From Ambrosia x helenae (lineage: Eukaryota; Streptophyta; Magnoliopsida; Asterales; Asteraceae), in assembly GCA_030844895.1 (NCBI GenBank), contig CM061224.1, positions 75,028,567 to 75,092,566 of the forward strand: a DNA stretch of 64,000 bases, read 5' to 3'. Position numbers and translations under genes: made by a program. The first letter of the stretch is position 1; each line of letters starts with the position of its first letter. The notes below the pieces were generated by a model. It did no database searches, was not told the DNA's origin, and was given only the letters and a program-made list of their open reading frames with translations. Of this stretch, positions 53,329 to 63,332 are shown piece after piece.

Positions 53329-53567
53329 AGGTCCCCACGACTTGGTTGAGTGGCATGGGGAAACAAAGATAAGAGTTTGAGGACATTTGCTCTCAAGTTC
53401 AAATAAATCTAGAGGGGTTTTACCATAGTAGGTCTTCGGGCGATAAGTTTTTCTCTGAATTGGTGGCTTGATGGACTTGGACTGGGCAACCATTTGCCCA
53501 GTACTAACCCACTGGCAGTTCAAATGATATTTAGTTGATCATTCAAAAAAAAAAAAAAAAAAAAACC
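53329..53567 (+). mobile_element. tRNA-derived SINE with poly(A)
   Basis: Box-A-like CACGACTTGGTTGAGTGGC and box-B-like CAAGTTCAAATAAATC, then a body ending in about 20 A. Flanked by TTGTTCGTGTAA (53317-53328) and TTGTTCGTGTGAA (53568-53580), a near-perfect target duplication. A long A tail and clean duplication suggest a recent insertion. Confidence 0.82.
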
Positions 53568-53580
53568 TTGTTCGTGTGAA

Positions 53581-55079
53581 TGTTATCAAAATCATCTTAC
53601 ATCCATTAATTATTTTTCAATAACACAAAAAGTGGCCTCACAAGTTCCATAGAGATTACTTCTCAATACGATTTCTTTCGAATTCAATAAAATTTTATGT
53701 ATGATTCTTGAATACCTGTTATGGTAGAATATTTCTGTGTATTATCTCAAATTTTGCATTTGTGATACATGTTCCCTCGATTTCTTCAAGCAAAGCTCTT
53801 CGTATCACAATACCTATTGTGCCTGCTTGATCTCCATAAGCAGAGACAAAATAAAGCGCTCATACGAAAGACGCTTACGGTTTGTTGTTGATTCAACACA
53901 CTTCCAATGTAGTGTTCGAATAGATATTGTTATTTTCTCTTGAACCATAAAAAAATTATTTGATCTGAAAATTGAATCATTTATTTCTCTCACTATTGAA
54001 ATATCTTCATTTTTTATTGATATACCTTTGCTACTCTCTTTTAAAAACAATAGTAGGGTTGAGTTATCTTACAAATGTTAAAATAAATGACAAGTGTAGT
54101 TTTGTTGAAGGAAGGAACAAATGGGAATGATAGTTTTGTCCAATAGATGAATAAAAAGTATATGCATATGCTTCTTAAATGAAAAAAAAACCACACACAC
54201 AAGTCACATGCTATTTCCCCTGGTTTTTCAATGTTCATAACTTTTTATACAAACATCTTTAAAAAGAAAATTATATTATGAAAACCTAGTTAACACGCTT
54301 TTTTTTTTTTTTTTTTTTTTTTAAATTTGTGTATAGCAATATCATACTTATATTAAAGATAAAAAAAATTCGTTAATATGATGATTTAATTTTTTGAAAA
54401 TGTTGTTTGAAAAAAGTTATAAACGTTTTAAAATGATGGAAGAACTGACAGGTGGAGTGATATGGTCAACAATATGATCTTTCCTTTTATGACATTCCCC
54501 TAATTTAAGGCCATGGAGCATAACCTAATATTTGGGTTGTTAAGGATGAAATGACATGTTAATCAGCTTTGCACGCCACTCTCTCCTTGTGTTAAGAGCG
54601 TAAATGGATTATTTTTTAGCATGTTAACAAGATGTTAAAAGACTAAATTATTTTTTTTTCCTTTTTCAAACCCAAAATCACTAAAATAATTTTGGTTTAG
54701 CCAAGTTAACAAGACTAAACCAAGGAAAGGGTGAGGTAGAGTAAAATAGATAAAAGTGATTGATGTGACATTTTGTTGTAGTTAAAAACGGTTAAAATAT
54801 ACCCTAAAGCTATCTAATTTTCCTTCTCACATTAATATCAATGTTCTAAACCCTAGATCAATAGACCATAATTCTTCCTATCAATTTAAAAAAATGACTT
54901 TGTATTTAATTCTAACCAAACAATAGTAATCAAACCGTAGAAATCGTTTTCTAGTATGGGTGAGATGAGCAAGATCAACATTTATATGTTAAGGTAAAGA
55001 TAATACGCAGAAACACTAGGGTTGAATGGTGCAAGGGGTGTTATCCCTATCATCTTAGTTTTTTCTTCACAAAATGGCG
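53581..55079. other. AT-rich intergenic with a decayed Helitron-like block
   Basis: At 54330-54440 GTATAGCAATATCATACTT, AAAGATAA and TTCGTTAATATGATG follow the same order as the conserved block of the E1-E3 Helitrons, with heavy divergence. A T-run at about 54300-54323 precedes it. No gene was recognised. Confidence 0.35.
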
Positions 55080-55383
55080 TGTCACACCTTCAAATTTCAC
55101 TTTCATGGTTCTAGGGCGAGGCGCGTGACACACCAGGATTCAAGTCAACAGTCACAATAAACGACAACTATATGAGTAATGGTAACGTTGAAAACACCCA
55201 CACAGTTTAAAAGTTTAGCGGAAGCATAGGTAATTTACAACCCGAACTAGTTTAAAAAGTACAACTCAAAAGCCAACATAAGTTAATATTTGAAAAGTAA
55301 TTAAAGACAATGTCCAATGGTGGAATGCAATAATAGGATGTAGTGAGACTCCATGCGTCCTATTCCTTGACTGCTACCTTAGT
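55080..55383 (-). repeat. LTR fragment related to the 58966-61803 insertion
   Basis: On the minus strand it ends AATTTGAAGGTGTGACA, like GGAGATTTGAGGGTGTGACA at the right end of 58966-61803, and both have a CGAGGCGYGTGAC segment nearby (GGCGAGGCGCGTGACAC here). It is cut off by the start of the next retrotransposon at about 55387. Confidence 0.5.
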
Positions 55384-55386
55384 GAT

Positions 55387-56969
55387 GTGATACCGAAAGG
55401 ATCACATTTATATAGTTTAATTTCTTATTTTTATTATCTTTTGTGCGTAGCTTTGTCCGGAACAAGGTACTCTGCGAAGGATTATGAAAGGTGCGAATTA
55501 TATGCTAAAATGGCGATTTTAAGAGCTCACGGTGGAGACCGTTGAGGAGTATATTCATTTTTGGAGAAAATAAATAGATTTTATTTAAAGATATTATGTG
55601 ATGATGTGAAAGAGGGCGAAAATACGAAGACGTGGCCGCGTAAATGGAGTTGAAACGAAAAAGTTATGAAGAAAACAAGTTTTCCAGCTGTCAAGCTTGC
55701 TGTAGGCCACCAGTTTGGGCGTAAACCAACCCAGACCGTCACCGACACCCTACCCATCGTCGGTGACGGCCGGACCTGACCAAACTTGATTTTTTGACCA
55801 AAATTAATGAATTTTTAAGTGCTTTTATGTCTTCTTTGACCTAGGACTCGGGATGGAGCAATTATAAACAAGTTTTGGGGATCTAAAACACCATCTTTCA
55901 TTCCCAAATCACCATCATATCATCCCATACCATCAAGAACATCAAGATCATTCACTAAAAAAACCCATTATTCTTCATCATCATCCAAGATCTTCCATGG
56001 CTACTTTCTCCATCTTCTTCAACATCATTCAAGCTCCTAAAACCATGCTTGGTTAAGTTCCCCTTCACTTCCGGGTAAAGGATTGTAAGTTTCTAGATTT
56101 GTAATGTTGTTTCGATTGTGTATTTGTAAGGAATAAGTGTTGTACTCAATGAAGCATTGATATTGGGTTGAACTTTGTGTATGTTTATGTTGTGCTTAAG
56201 CCATGGGGATGAATTCCGTCAATTAGCTTTTGATGTTGGGTTAGACCTTGTGTATGTTTCTTGTATGCTTAAACCATAGAGATGAATCTTGTCAATTAAG
56301 TTTTGCCTTAACATTATCTTTTGACTTGTGAGATAAATCCTATTACTTAAGTTGGGATATTGGGTTGGACTCGTTATATGACTAAATGTTTTTGTATCCT
56401 TGCAAATCTATTTGTAATCGTGACATCATTTGTATGAATTAATTATTGTGCATAATTGTCTTGGTATTGGGTTGGACTTATTGCATGTTTAGAGACCATT
56501 GTGTTTTTAAGCTCATAAGATGAATTATGCCAATTCTGCCTTAACTCGACGCATAGGATTTGGTGAACTAGATAATGAAGCATACTTAGGGCCTACTAGC
56601 TATTTGTTGATGCCTAAGTCTCGATTCTCTGTCCTAGCGATTCTTACAAGTGAAATTGCAAATCTATCATAATAACTCTTGAATCCTAGTTACTTGCGTA
56701 TCCTAGCCCGGGAGTAAATGTTAGAAATTATTGTTACCATAGTTATTAGTTAATTCCATTTTCTTCTTCAAAACAAACAATGATAAAAATAGCAAACTTC
56801 ATAATAAGCAAAATTCATAATCGTATTGTTTCCTTGTTTCAGTAAACAGCTTAGACGAACAAACAACTAGTGTGTCGCTAACCATGTGCTCCTTGGATTT
56901 GATACCCTACTTACCCTAGCTACCTAGGTTATTTAGGTTTTGCATGACCCGTGACGACCGAGGTCATCA
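55387..56969 (+). mobile_element. 5' LTR of an Athila/Tat-like retrotransposon
   Basis: The right edge is set by the primer-binding site: the LTR ends AGGTCATCA at 56969, two bases before TGGCGCC. The left edge is estimated at TGATACCGAAAGG (55387); with no intact second LTR in the window it cannot be fixed exactly. About 1.58 kb, in the range for this lineage. Confidence 0.6.
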
Positions 56970-56971
56970 AA

Positions 56972-56989
56972 TGGCGCCGTTGCCGGGGA
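56972..56989 (+). other. Primer-binding site, tRNA-Asp type
   Basis: TGGCGCCGTTGCCGGGGA is complementary to the 3' end of plant tRNA-Asp plus CCA, as used by Athila and some Tat elements for first-strand synthesis. It starts two bases after the LTR. Confidence 0.88.
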
Positions 56990-57138
56990 GCTAGTGCGCT
57001 TAGTATTGCATTGCTTGTTTGTAGTGTGTATATTTAGTTGTTTTAAAATTAAAAAAAATCGTAGTTCTATTTTTTTTATTTCACTTTGGTAGTTGAGTTG
57101 TTTGTGTAGATACAACATTGCAAACACTTAACTTCACC

Positions 57139-57744
57139 ATGAAGTGGGTAGATGACGACCCATGTAAATGTTGTGGGAGCGGAGAGCATTACTTACAAGA
57201 TTGTCTAGTGTTCCATGAAAGAGTCCAAGAAAACAAGGAAAGTGCATTGTACAACAACATCTGTAATAGGAATTCCTATTATAGTGGAAGTTTTACTCAC
57301 GGGGACTGAAGAATACCAAATGTCTCCACCACGGAAGATTATTCCTGTTTTTATTGCGGGAAAACTCACATAAATGAAGATTGCATAGTATTTTGGAGTA
57401 ATCCAGAGTACTGGAAAGAAAAGTTGAAGTCTGGTTATAGGGCAAGGCCACGTCAAGAAAACTATTAACCACAAGTCAACTACAATAACAACTCAAATTA
57501 GGAAGAGCCTCAAGAGTCGGTGAACTCTAAGCTTGAAGCAGTTATGACTCTCGTGATAGAAGAAAGAAAAGCTGCTAAGCGAAGAGCTCAAGCACATGAT
57601 GCCTTGGTTGAACAGGTTCGTACATTAACTGAGGAATGGGCCCAATTAAAATGTAAGCAAAATGAGTTGACTAATGAGGTTGTAGTTAATATTGAAGTAA
57701 ATGAAAATGTTACAATCTTCCTATGCATGAAAATGAATGCTTAA
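57139..57744 (+). pseudogene. Gag-derived zinc-knuckle protein with three in-frame stops
   Basis: A single frame runs 57139-57744, interrupted by TGA (57307), TAA (57466) and TAG (57499) but by no frameshift. Residues: MKWVDDDPCKCCGSGEHY then LQDC, a CX2CX4HX4C zinc knuckle; after the first stop CFYCGKTHINEDC, a second knuckle-like CX2CX3HX4C; after the third stop a basic coiled coil (KLEAVMTLVIEERKAAKRRA). No protease, RT, RNase H or integrase follows: within 500 bases the sequence reaches the post-coding segment GGTTTGGCTAAGGACCC and CTCGGGAGGCACCCC typical of Athila/Tat 3' regions. The element was non-autonomous or lost pol. Each stop is one C-to-T change from an Arg or Gln codon (CGA, CAA, CAG). 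Confidence 0.75.
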
Positions 57745-58354
57745 ATCTAAATGAAGACTTAACATTTTTCAAAAAAACTAGAAAAACGAAGCAATCTTAA
57801 TACTTCCCATTCCTCTTATTGTGTCAAAAATTACGAATGAAACTAAGGAGGAACTAACAAAAACATAAGATCGGAGGGTGGAAACAAAAGACATTTGGCA
57901 ATTTATTGCTAAACGACTCCATAACAACAAGAAGAGCCCAATTCTCATGCCAATGTTTAAACATCTATGGAATTGACATGTAAACTACCAATCATACAAT
58001 CGAAACTCGGTAGGAAAATGTTCACTTAGACCACCTTGAAAGTCAATATGGGTACGGTTTGGCTAAGGACCCTTAAATTTAGCTCTCGGGAGGCACCCCG
58101 AGTATTTATATATTATTTTGTGTATTGTGTGTTTGGTGTATTTGTTTTGTTTAGATCACTTCACCCGTACTCAATCTCCATTCGGGCGAAGATGACTACT
58201 ACTTTTGGGCTTGCGAATGAAATGCTATACAACCAAAGTGGAATTTTGGACAACGCGGCTTCGAGACATCATCATATCAAAAGGGAGTTGTTCTTATCCT
58301 TTTGTTTGTTTTTCTCTTTATTTTTTGTGTGTTTTCTTTCCCGTTTCTACATTG

Positions 58355-58400
58355 AGGACAATATAACGTTGAAGTGTGAGGGAGGGGAAATTTTGGCGTG
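58355..58400 (+). other. Purine-rich tract of the Athila/Tat-like element
   Basis: GAAGTGTGAGGGAGGGGAAA at 58370-58389 matches the AAGTGTGGGGGAGG-type tract found 3' of coding sequence in these elements. It is followed by about 0.6 kb of AT-rich 3' sequence before the next insertion. A 3' LTR is not seen within the window. Confidence 0.5.
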
Positions 58401-58965
58401 TTTAAAATTTTTATAAAAAAAATAAGTCCTTGAAAAAATTTTTAATACGAAAAACAAGCATTTAAAATTTTGTCATGGTCGATTTTAGATTGTTGTTACT
58501 ATAGATTCTTAATCATGGTTTGATAAGTAATATGAACCGTTTTCAACAAGTATTTTTTTTTTTTAAAATTCTTAGAATTACATGATTAAGTTTAGCAAGC
58601 TAGTGAAAACAATTATATGCACACATCGGCAACCTTATTTCCTACTTTTAGTGAGATTTTGAGCCTACTTACATTTGAGCCATATATATATATATATATA
58701 TATATATTTCATTTGTTGAGTGTAGGCCACTGTTTCTTTGTTACAAAACTTGTGTAATTTGATACATGCTAAGTAAATATGCACTACATGATAAAGGAAA
58801 CTTAGGATATCCTTTTCCTTTACACCATGTATTTGTTAAACCCGTGTACCCAAAATATCACCATTAGTCGCCACGTTGAGCCTAAACATTTCGCTTGCTA
58901 AAACCTTATATATCACCCAAAACAAACCCAACAACAATTTTACCAAACTCTTACTAGATCCAAAG
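58401..58965 (+). mobile_element. 3' non-coding part of the Athila/Tat-like element
   Basis: AT-rich sequence with an AT microsatellite (58680-58707). It continues after the 58966-61803 insertion: CAAAG is the shared target sequence and the sequence resumes TGTGAATATTTATG at 61809, with the A/G-rich AAGAAAAAGAAAAAG tract (61850-61890) common in such 3' regions, until the copia element at about 62234. Confidence 0.55.
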
Positions 58966-61803
58966 TGTGACATCCGGGAACCAAACATACATCTTTCTAG
59001 CTAGCTTTATTGTTTACTTGCTGAATTTCAAGACGAAATTCTTTTCAACTTGGGGATGATGTGATACCCCGCAATTTCAGGTTCCTGATTCAACTAAACT
59101 CTAGTTACTTGAACCTAAATTACTTACATTCTACATGACTAGAGTTAACTTGATAAGCTAAGCGTGCACACACTAGCTATATACTATCATGGATTGACAA
59201 ACATATGATTAAACTTATGAGAGTTTATAAATAATAATCTATGTGTGTACATGAATACCCTATACTTCTATATGCGCTTGTTTATATATATATAAACCTA
59301 CCCTTATGAATGGTTAATATCATGAGATAACCAAATAAACTAACCTAGCTACACCATGATACATCACTATCATCTAGAAGCTCACATATTGTCTTTTCCC
59401 TTCCACATGAATCGGCCAAAAGCATGCTCACACCACCACACATGTTTTCAATTCATTGGTGATCATGTAAGACAAGTAGAACCTTCCAATGATGGACACA
59501 TTCCAACTCATGCTATGTTATACTAAAATAGGCCTTATCTTAGTTTATCACCATAACCATAAGCATGATCCCTTACCCAAAACTCCTTCTCTTGTCCCTT
59601 TCCTTCGGCTAACTCGACAACTAGCCACCCTCTAAGATACTTCCTAGCCAAAAGTGACTATACAATGCAACATGTTGTGCTTGAACATCAAGCAAGCCTT
59701 CTCTCTTCCCTAGGACAAATTGCGGCCAACAAAACAAGGAAAAATGTCCCTATAAACCTACACCCTTCACCCATTTATTTAAGCACCACCCTACTCCAAA
59801 GATCTAGGCAAAACCAATGCTACTTTGGGAAGAAACAAACATTCCTTCCTACCAATATATTTCGGCCGATAGGGACATCTCAAGGGCACATGGAGACAAT
59901 TCTTGAAGCATTGAAGGGTCACTATCCATGCCAACATGAATGATGTACTTGGCCGATCCTAGGAGAAGACAACCAAGATATTTAGGCTTCCAACTCATAC
60001 TCCTAGGTGAGGTAAGCAATCTAGAAACTATTGAGGTAATCACTTACACCTTTATAGTAACAAAACAAAGCTATAGGAATAGGATGATCCATGTCGAACC
60101 ACTCTCTTTTGTGGGAGCATGCATTTCGGCACACAAGCATGCAAGTCGCCCCCTATCTTGTTAGATTATAGCTTACACCTATCATACACCAATTTAGATC
60201 ATGACAAGGAATGTGATAGACCCATGAAGAGATAACTTGCTACTTTCTTGCTAAGCCTATACACTAATCGGCCGCCACCCCTATCTTATACCAAGAGATG
60301 ATATAAACATCAAACATAAGCTTATTCAAGGTGTTTCAACTTACCACATTTGTTCTTGTCCTCATATGAATCGGCCTCTATAAAAAGGGAGGTTCTTGAT
60401 CATTCAACTTGCACCAAAACATCTTCACTCTCTCCCTCTCTAACAACCATCGGCCGAAGACCCCCTTCTTGGGTGGATTAGCGAGCGCTAGAAGCTCCAA
60501 GTCTACAAGTTTTCCCCTTTCTTACCAACTAGTATCCGGGTAAGTTCTAATCACTTATTTTCTTAAAGTTCCATTGGCCCTTATTGTGAACCCAAGCTTA
60601 GACTCTTTGATCACTAGGATCGATCCCAACTAGCCATGATAAGTTGATTATTATGTGATTAGTACTCAAGCTTCTATTATGTGCACATTGTTTCACCTAT
60701 ATAATCAATTATATTATCTAGTATTAGAGTACTTGATTACACATGGATTCATGAAACATTTTTAGATCAACATCTTATACATGAAACATAATCTACACAA
60801 ATTGATGTGGTTCACAAAAATAGGTGCCTAGCTTATGTGATAAACAATAACATAGCTTAATATGTTTTAATGCTCATAGGGAGATCTTTGTTGGAACGAT
60901 AGTTACTTTCTCTGCTTTGCTAGATCTCTTGAACGAATACCAGGTGAGTTTCACTACTCTTTTTCTCAAAGGCATACGTCTCGGATGAGACAACTTTCTA
61001 AACTTTTCATAGTCCGGTTTGGGACTACTTTTACACATCCCGGATTTGGGGTTCTTGGATTCACTAGGTGAATCTGCTTTCACTAATTCATGCTTTATGT
61101 CCTTGATGAACTAAACCAACTCTATCATTGAAGTCCTTCTAAATACCGAATGAATTGCCAGATGGGCAAGCGGTTTACTAGTTGATAGCGCTATTAGGTC
61201 TCACAAACCTCACATCGTGTGCTGGACAGCATGGGTGTGAACTATAACTCAACATATTATCATTGTTGATAGACAATGATGCAAGGCACTTTGCTCACTA
61301 TGGTGGGATCTCGTTGTTTAGCAGTTCGGTATTACCGGTTTTAGTTATCATGAGTGGGCTAGCTACCCCTGGCATGTGAATTAGCATATACTCGTCAAAA
61401 CATGGTCTGGAGGACCTACGTATTTACCAAACTTTGTGAACTCACCAACTTTATGTTGACCCAAGATTATTATACCTTTTTGCAGGACACTAGTTCGAAG
61501 CACGAGTAGGGCATGCATCATATGGCATCATGGGGATGTTAATAATTATCTATTTTCAACTGTTTAATTATCTATTATGATTTCAAACATGTTGTCTTAC
61601 TCTGACTATTTGAATAACTATTATCTTTAAAATTCGCTTCCGCAACTATTGAAACATTTGATTTTCAACGAAACTTGTTTTACAATAACGAACTAAATGG
61701 TTTGGGCATTTAGAGTCGTTCATGTGACTTATGGCTATGAAGATCCTGGAACGTCACACGCCTCGCGGTATAAACTCCGCAGCGGAGATTTGAGGGTGTG
61801 ACA
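58966..61803. mobile_element. LTR-type insertion, 2.8 kb, nested
   Basis: Begins TGTGACATCCGGG and ends GAGGGTGTGACA (TG...CA, inverted ends), with a perfect 5-base duplication CAAAG (58961-58965, 61804-61808). No coding domain. At 59027-59060 CAAGACGAAATTC, TTGGGGATGA and TGTGATACCCCGC resemble the end of a Del/Tekay Ty3/gypsy internal region followed by an LTR start, so this may be an internally deleted element: a scrap of 5' LTR, the end of the internal region, then a 2.75-kb 3' LTR. A solo LTR is the alternative. Confidence 0.72.
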
Positions 61804-62233
61804 CAAAGTGTGAATATTTATGTGTTGTATTGCTATGTATTTACTTCATGAAAAAAAAAGGAAATGTAAGAAAAAGAAAAAGAAAAAAAATGTGTTGTAT
61901 TGTAGGTCTATTTGACCAAAGTGTTCATAGTTAGTAGTTGTTTCAAATAAGGATCAAAAGCGAGTTCGGTTTCATCAAATTTTTACTTTAGCCATTTTTT
62001 ACCCACATTTTCCTACCTTTACCTAAAGCCCAAAACCCATAAGTCCTTTTCATATATGTGTATTTTTATTAAGTTTGATTGTTATACAACTTTATATTAA
62101 CGAGTTTCAGTTTTGGTCTTTGAGTGAATAATACTAGCACATCTTTTGCTAGTCCAGATATTATACTGAGAGGAGTGAAAATTGTGTAGATACACGAAGT
62201 GCGACTAGTGCTATTGAATTGCAAATTCTAATA
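61804..62233 (+). mobile_element. Athila/Tat-like 3' region, resumed
   Basis: Continuation of the outer element after the nested LTR insertion. It has a poly-purine AAGAAAAAG tract, then CCTTTACCTAAAGCCCAAAAC and GAGTGAATAATACTAG, which resemble the 3' untranslated parts of Athila/Tat elements. The copia LTR interrupts it. Confidence 0.5.
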
Positions 62234-62701
62234 TGTATTGATGATTACGGACGGTCGAAGGTGGCAATCAGAAGGTCGAAGGTAGAATAGTTTGGTCGAA
62301 GGAGGCTCTGGGAGGTCGAATGTAATTTTGTGTGTACATATGTCTTGGTTCGCCCATCTTGAATGGTCGAATCTGCACATTCGACCAAGTAAATTGGGCG
62401 AATGTGCAGGTCTATATAAGGCTGAATCATTTTTTAATGTTTAACTTTTGGTCATTTTGTTTCCCTCTCAGAGTGTGTGTCTCCCTAGGGTTTTTGTCAA
62501 GTCTGTAACTGATTTATATCATTGTAAACAAGCTTTTAAAGTGTTAATGATTATGTTTATGAATGAAATGAATATGTTTATGATGATTTGTATGTTTTGC
62601 TAGTTTTATTATCATTTCGTGATCAATTCAGGGATTCCGCACCTGAATTGAACTTGTTTGATCATATTCTTTGTTTGAATAGCCGATCCTATACACATAC
62701 A
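62234..62701 (+). mobile_element. 5' LTR of a Ty1/copia element
   Basis: The right edge is set by the primer-binding site at 62705; the LTR probably ends CACATACA at 62701. The left edge TGTATTGATG at 62234 was chosen as the nearest inverted match and is provisional. About 470 bases, a normal copia LTR length. It contains the promoter TATATAAG (62413-62420) and several GGTCGAA repeats. Confidence 0.6.
62413..62420 (+). promoter_or_regulatory. TATA box of the copia LTR
   Basis: TATATAAG in the context GGTCTATATAAGGC, about 290 bases before the LTR end. It is the best core-promoter candidate for the copia transcript. Confidence 0.6.
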
Positions 62702-62704
62702 AAG

Positions 62705-62718
62705 TGGTATCAGAGCCA
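62705..62718 (+). other. Primer-binding site, initiator Met-tRNA type
   Basis: TGGTATCAGAGCCA is the standard plant copia primer site, complementary to the 3' part of initiator tRNA-Met. It directly follows the LTR end. Confidence 0.95.
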
Positions 62719-63332
62719 TAAGGATCAAACAACCACGAATTGATAATATTTCAGTTGATTTGGACCCAATTTTGATCAAAACTTTTCTGTTTTTCATTGA
62801 ACATTTGAATTTGGTGATAATTGATTGATTTGAACTTGTTTTCATGGATAAAATTCAAAATTCACTTTGTTAAACTTGTTCCAAATCCAATCCGAAGCAA
62901 AACCTGCATAAGATCATCAAATTTCATCAACATTTGAAAATTTTGGATCAAAATAACTGATTTTTAAAGTATAACCGGTTTTCAAAATGAAAGGGTCGAA
63001 CCTAGGGAGATTTGGTCGAGAGTGGAGTTTTTAGGTCGAACCAGGGAGTTTTTGGTCGAACGTGGAGTGTTATTTGGTCGAACCTAGAAATTTTTAGTGT
63101 GTTGTTGTTCATTCGACCATCAGTTGTACATTCGACCAATCGGGCGGTCGAAAGTGAAAACGATTTGGTCGAAAGTGAAACGAGTTTGTTATTTTCTACA
63201 TTCGAACTTTTACAAACGGTCAAATCTGGAATAATTTCCACATTCGCCCACACGATCATAGTAAACGGTTCGAACGTAGAAACTGTTGTTAAAATTTTCT
63301 AATCATTTCGTGTTTTGTAATTTTTAGACGAT

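Larger units (their letters stand above)
62235..63290. repeat. Dispersed GGTCGAA/TTCGACC heptamers in copia LTR and leader
   Basis: GGTCGAA or its inverse occurs many times: near 62254, 62273, 62294, 62316, 62364 and 62380 in the LTR, then from 62994 to 63175 in the leader (for example TTTGGTCGAACGTGGAG and CATTCGACC). Spacing is irregular, so this is a motif cluster and not a simple tandem. Confidence 0.8.

Noticed and set aside
62234..62701. Exact TSD for the copia 5' LTR
   Set aside because: The 3' LTR is outside the window, so the duplication cannot be tested and the left edge stays provisional.
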